64,000 bases of DNA. Origin: Aphelocoma coerulescens. Lineage: Eukaryota > Chordata > Aves > Passeriformes > Corvidae. Made by a program: the position numbers and the translations under genes. The stretch is taken from the NCBI RefSeq assembly GCF_041296385.1, contig NW_027183508.1, positions 124,001 to 188,000 on the forward strand, in the 5' to 3' direction. Position 1 is the first letter of the stretch; every line of letters begins with the position of its first letter. Below the pieces are notes generated by a model. It saw only the letters and a list, made by a program, of their open reading frames with translations. It ran no database searches and had not been told where the DNA came from. Of the stretch, positions 61,234 to 64,000 are shown piece by piece.

Positions 61234-63501
61234 CCCTCTTACCATCTTAGCCTCTCATTTTTGCATATCCCAAACCCCCTTCCAAACATCCAGCAGCTGC
61301 TTGTAAAGAAGAAGTCCTAGAACAAAAAGCCAGTGCTGCCTTTCATAGCCCCTTTGCTGTCTATGAAGTAGAGGAAAGAAGCTAGTGAGACGCACTTTCT
61401 TTCTCAACTCCATAGAGCGCATCCTTCTCTCAAGGTGGCAGAGTCCTTGGCGGAAGTGAAGCATCTGCAGCTGCAGTTCAGACTGAGAGATGTGCCAGGA
61501 CAGGAAACATTTGCTGACCTTCCCTGTTCCCTGTGCAACATGATTCTCGCATCCCAGTCACTTTCACATACCTTCGGTATCCCTGAGTCCAAGCAGCTAA
61601 AGCTCACAGAGACAGAAGTGTCAGGAAGGAAAACGTTGCAAAAGCACCCCCTTCTCTTATCAGCATATAAATTGTGCACAACAGGCTGCGGCACCGAACC
61701 TTCCTTCTCAGATAGGCATGCCATCACACTTTTCACTCTTGCAGCTCGGTTGAAAAGCTCCAGCAGCTGCTCCCGCAATAGCAAAAGGTTCTAGAAGTGA
61801 AAGCCAGTTTGGGGCTGCACCTTCTCCTTGCCGCATGTAAGCCACACCAAACTCCCTGATGCACTCTGTCCTCCCCTTCTCAAAGGAGTAGACGGTGGCA
61901 TCAGGACACACCTGTGTCCCAGCAGCTGGGTGCCCAGCCGGGAGCAGGAGCAGGGCTGGGGCTGCTCCCAAAGTTGCCCCGCCCCAATGCCAGAGCCGGA
62001 CATATGCTGAGGCGGGGCTGGATCAGGCTTTATTGTCCAGCTGCATGCCAGGAGTGAGCAAAAAATCTACCTGCATTCTCTGCAGCATGCCATCCTGGAG
62101 CAGAGCCATTGCCAAAGGAAGCCGTGAGCCCGTGCCAAGCCAGTGCCGGAGTGGGATCCTAGCAGCACCTGTGGAAGCCGGGAGAGAGGAGCCCACCTGG
62201 AGCAGGTTCGTGCAGGATTAATCATCCCGTGGCTTCCCACCAGGGTCCTGTTGCTTCCAAAAGGCCCCACAGTGTCACTGTGGCCCCTCGGTTCCACCAG
62301 GTTCCATAGCGTCACTGTGGTGCCCAGGGTTCCGTCAGCTTCGCCAGCATCCCCACGGTCTGCAGAGCTCCCCGAGCTTCTGTGGTGTCACAGTGGAGGC
62401 AGGGTTGCATCAGGTTCCATAGCATCAGCACGGTCTCCAGGGCTCCCAGAGGTTCTGTGGTGTCACAGTGGAGGCAGGGTTGCATCAGGTTCCATAGCAT
62501 CACCACAGTCTCCAGGGCTCCCTGAGCTTCTGTGGTGTCACAGAGGAGGCAGGGTTGCATCAGGTTCCATAGCATCAGCACGGTCTCCAGAGCTCCCAGA
62601 GGTTCTGTGGTGTCACAGAGGAGGCAGGGTTGCATCAGGTTCCATAGCATCACCACGGTCTCCAGGGCTCCAAGAGCTTCTGTGGTGTCACAGAGGAGGC
62701 AGGGTTGCATCAGGTTCAATAGCATCAGCACGGTCTCCAGGGCTCCCCTGAGCTTCTGTGGTGGTGTCACAGAGGAGCCAGGCTTCCTTGTAGTTCCCCA
62801 GCATCACAAAGGCTCTCCTGGGAGCCACGGGTCACAAAGCACCGTGGGCTCTGTGCAGCCCCGCTGTGTCACAATGGCCGCTGGCTTCCACGAGCCCCCG
62901 CAGTGTCCCAGTGGGCCCCGTGGCTTTAGGAGTGGGTGGCTGGGAGTTGGTGCCAGCGGCTGGGGGAGCAGCAGCAGGGACTGTGTGTGGACAGTGCCAT
63001 GGCCACTTGTGTGGCCACTGGTGTCTCTGTGCCAGGCACAGCCGTGGTGTGTAACACCGGCTCTGGGTCCTTTGGCTGTGCAGGTGGCAGTCACGGCCTG
63101 GAGCAGGGCTGCTCCCGGGGGACAGCCTGGGGCAGGAGGCTGCTGGAGATTCATTCCCCACACTCCTTGTCATGAGGTGCTCAGAGTGATTGGAAAGGCT
63201 GTTGGCAGCAGGCAGTTCTCTGGGTTCAAGCTGTGGAGCTGTCAGCGGGAATGCAAAGGCCAAGCTGGTGAGCCTTTTGTCCTGGTGCCTTTAGTGTGTG
63301 AGCAGTCCCTGGTGCTGTTGTCTTTGGATCCTGAGTGTGGGAGAGGCAAGGCTTAGGATGGTGCGTAGAGCTGAGAAGGAAAGTGCCGAGAGCAGCGTGT
63401 GTGCTGCTGCTTTGAGGGGTGCAGTTGAAGTTGTAGGCAGCAAGAGCTTTCTCAGCTGGCCCTTTTGTGAGCTCTGCTTTTGCCAGATGACTTCCATCTT
63501 A
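61234..63501. repeat. Array unit 28
   Basis: G405, C780, A828. Private changes: A to G at 61716 and C to T at 63316 (a CpG loss). It shares the third-75-mer A of unit 19. Confidence 0.97.
62377..62751. repeat. Minisatellite core of unit 28
   Basis: Third copy has both CACAGAGGAGG (as unit 19) and CCAGAGCTC. Confidence 0.95.
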
Positions 63502-64000
63502 CCCTCTTACCATCTTAGCCTCTCATTTTTGCATATCCCAAACCCCCTTCCAAACATCCAGCAGCTGCTTGTAAAGAAGAAGTCCTAGAACAAAAAGCCA
63601 GTGCTGCCTTTCATAGCCCCTTTGCTGTCTATGAAGTAGAGGAAAGAAGCTAGTGAGACGCACTTTCTTTCTCAACTCCATAGAGCGCATCCTTCTCTCA
63701 AGGTGGCAGAGTCCTTGGCGGAAGTGAAGCATCTGCAGCTGCAGTTCAGACTGAGAGATGTGCCAGGACAGGAAACATTTGCTGACCTTCCCTGTTCCCT
63801 GTGCAACATGATTCTCGCATCCCAGTCACTTTCACATACCTTCGGTATCCCTGAGTCCAAGCAGCTAAAGCTCACAGAGACAGAAGTGTCAGGAAGGAAA
63901 ACGTTCCAAAAGCACCCCCTTCTCTTATCAGCATATAAATTGTGCACAACAGGCTGCGGCACCGAACCTTCCTTCTCAGATAGACATGCCATCACACTTT
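63502..64000. repeat. Array unit 29, first 499 bp
   Basis: Truncated by the window edge at c.499. It has T25 and C405, so it resembles units 4, 5, 9, 10, 13, 15 and 23 over the visible part. Confidence 0.97.

Larger units (their letters stand above)
1..64000. repeat. Macrosatellite array, 2,268-bp unit, 28.2 copies
   Basis: The same sequence recurs every 2,268 bp from the first base to the last, always in the same orientation. Unit starts, defined at CCCTCTTACC, are 1, 2268, 4536, 6804, 9072, 11340, 13607, 15875, 18142, then every 2,268 bp to 63502. Pairs of units differ by roughly one to a dozen substitutions; the only length change seen is a one-base deletion in units 1, 6 and 8. Such homogeneity with kilobase units is typical of vertebrate macrosatellites maintained by unequal exchange and gene conversion. 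No flanking unique DNA is present, so total copy number and location cannot be read here. I do not recognise the unit as a named satellite family. Confidence 0.98.

Noticed and set aside
1..64000. Ribosomal RNA, histone or snRNA gene cluster as the cause of tandem repetition
   Set aside because: No rRNA-like conserved blocks, histone coding sequence or snRNA motifs were recognised in the unit.
1..64000. Human macrosatellites D4Z4, DXZ4 or RS447
   Set aside because: Their units are about 3.3, 3.0 and 4.7 kb, and no D4Z4-type double homeobox or RS447-type deubiquitinase frame is present.
1..64000. Transposon or retrovirus amplified in tandem
   Set aside because: No terminal repeats, target-site duplications, polymerase, integrase or transposase sequence was seen.

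Overview
The window lies entirely inside one tandem array. A 2,268-bp unit is repeated head to tail 28 times, plus 499 bp of a 29th copy. Neither end of the array is visible and nothing interrupts it: no mobile element, RNA gene or recognisable protein gene. Taking CCCTCTTACC at base 1 as the arbitrary start, 25 of the 28 complete units are exactly 2,268 bp. Units 1, 6 and 8 are 2,267 bp through loss of the same C. Copies differ at only a few sites each. In the entries, 'c.N' means position N of the 2,268-bp unit.

Each unit has three parts. c.1-~985 is single-copy within the unit. c.~986-1701 is built from a degenerate 37/38-bp motif, with a clean core of five 75-bp copies at c.1144-1518. c.~1702-2268 is again single-copy. 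Shared variants reveal a fourth level: several neighbouring units form dimers of 4,536 bp, clearest in units 16-22.

The origin is a eukaryotic nuclear genome, probably a vertebrate. CpG is depleted (about 50 per unit by hand count, well below expectation for this GC-rich sequence), several variants are CpG-to-TpG changes, and AATAAA and splice-like signals occur. Nothing looks bacterial. A bird is a reasonable guess from texture and GC content, but no lineage-specific element (CR1, Alu, L1) was recognised, so species and chromosome stay open.

Many reading frames are open, but this follows from GC-rich sequence and a 75-bp period divisible by three. Most of these frames lack an ATG start, and none shows a known domain. 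If the array has a function it is more likely as non-coding transcribed DNA or structural chromatin. The minus strand of every unit has AATAAA followed by GC-box and CCAAT elements, and two weak CTCF-like cores occur per unit; these are testable leads, not established features.
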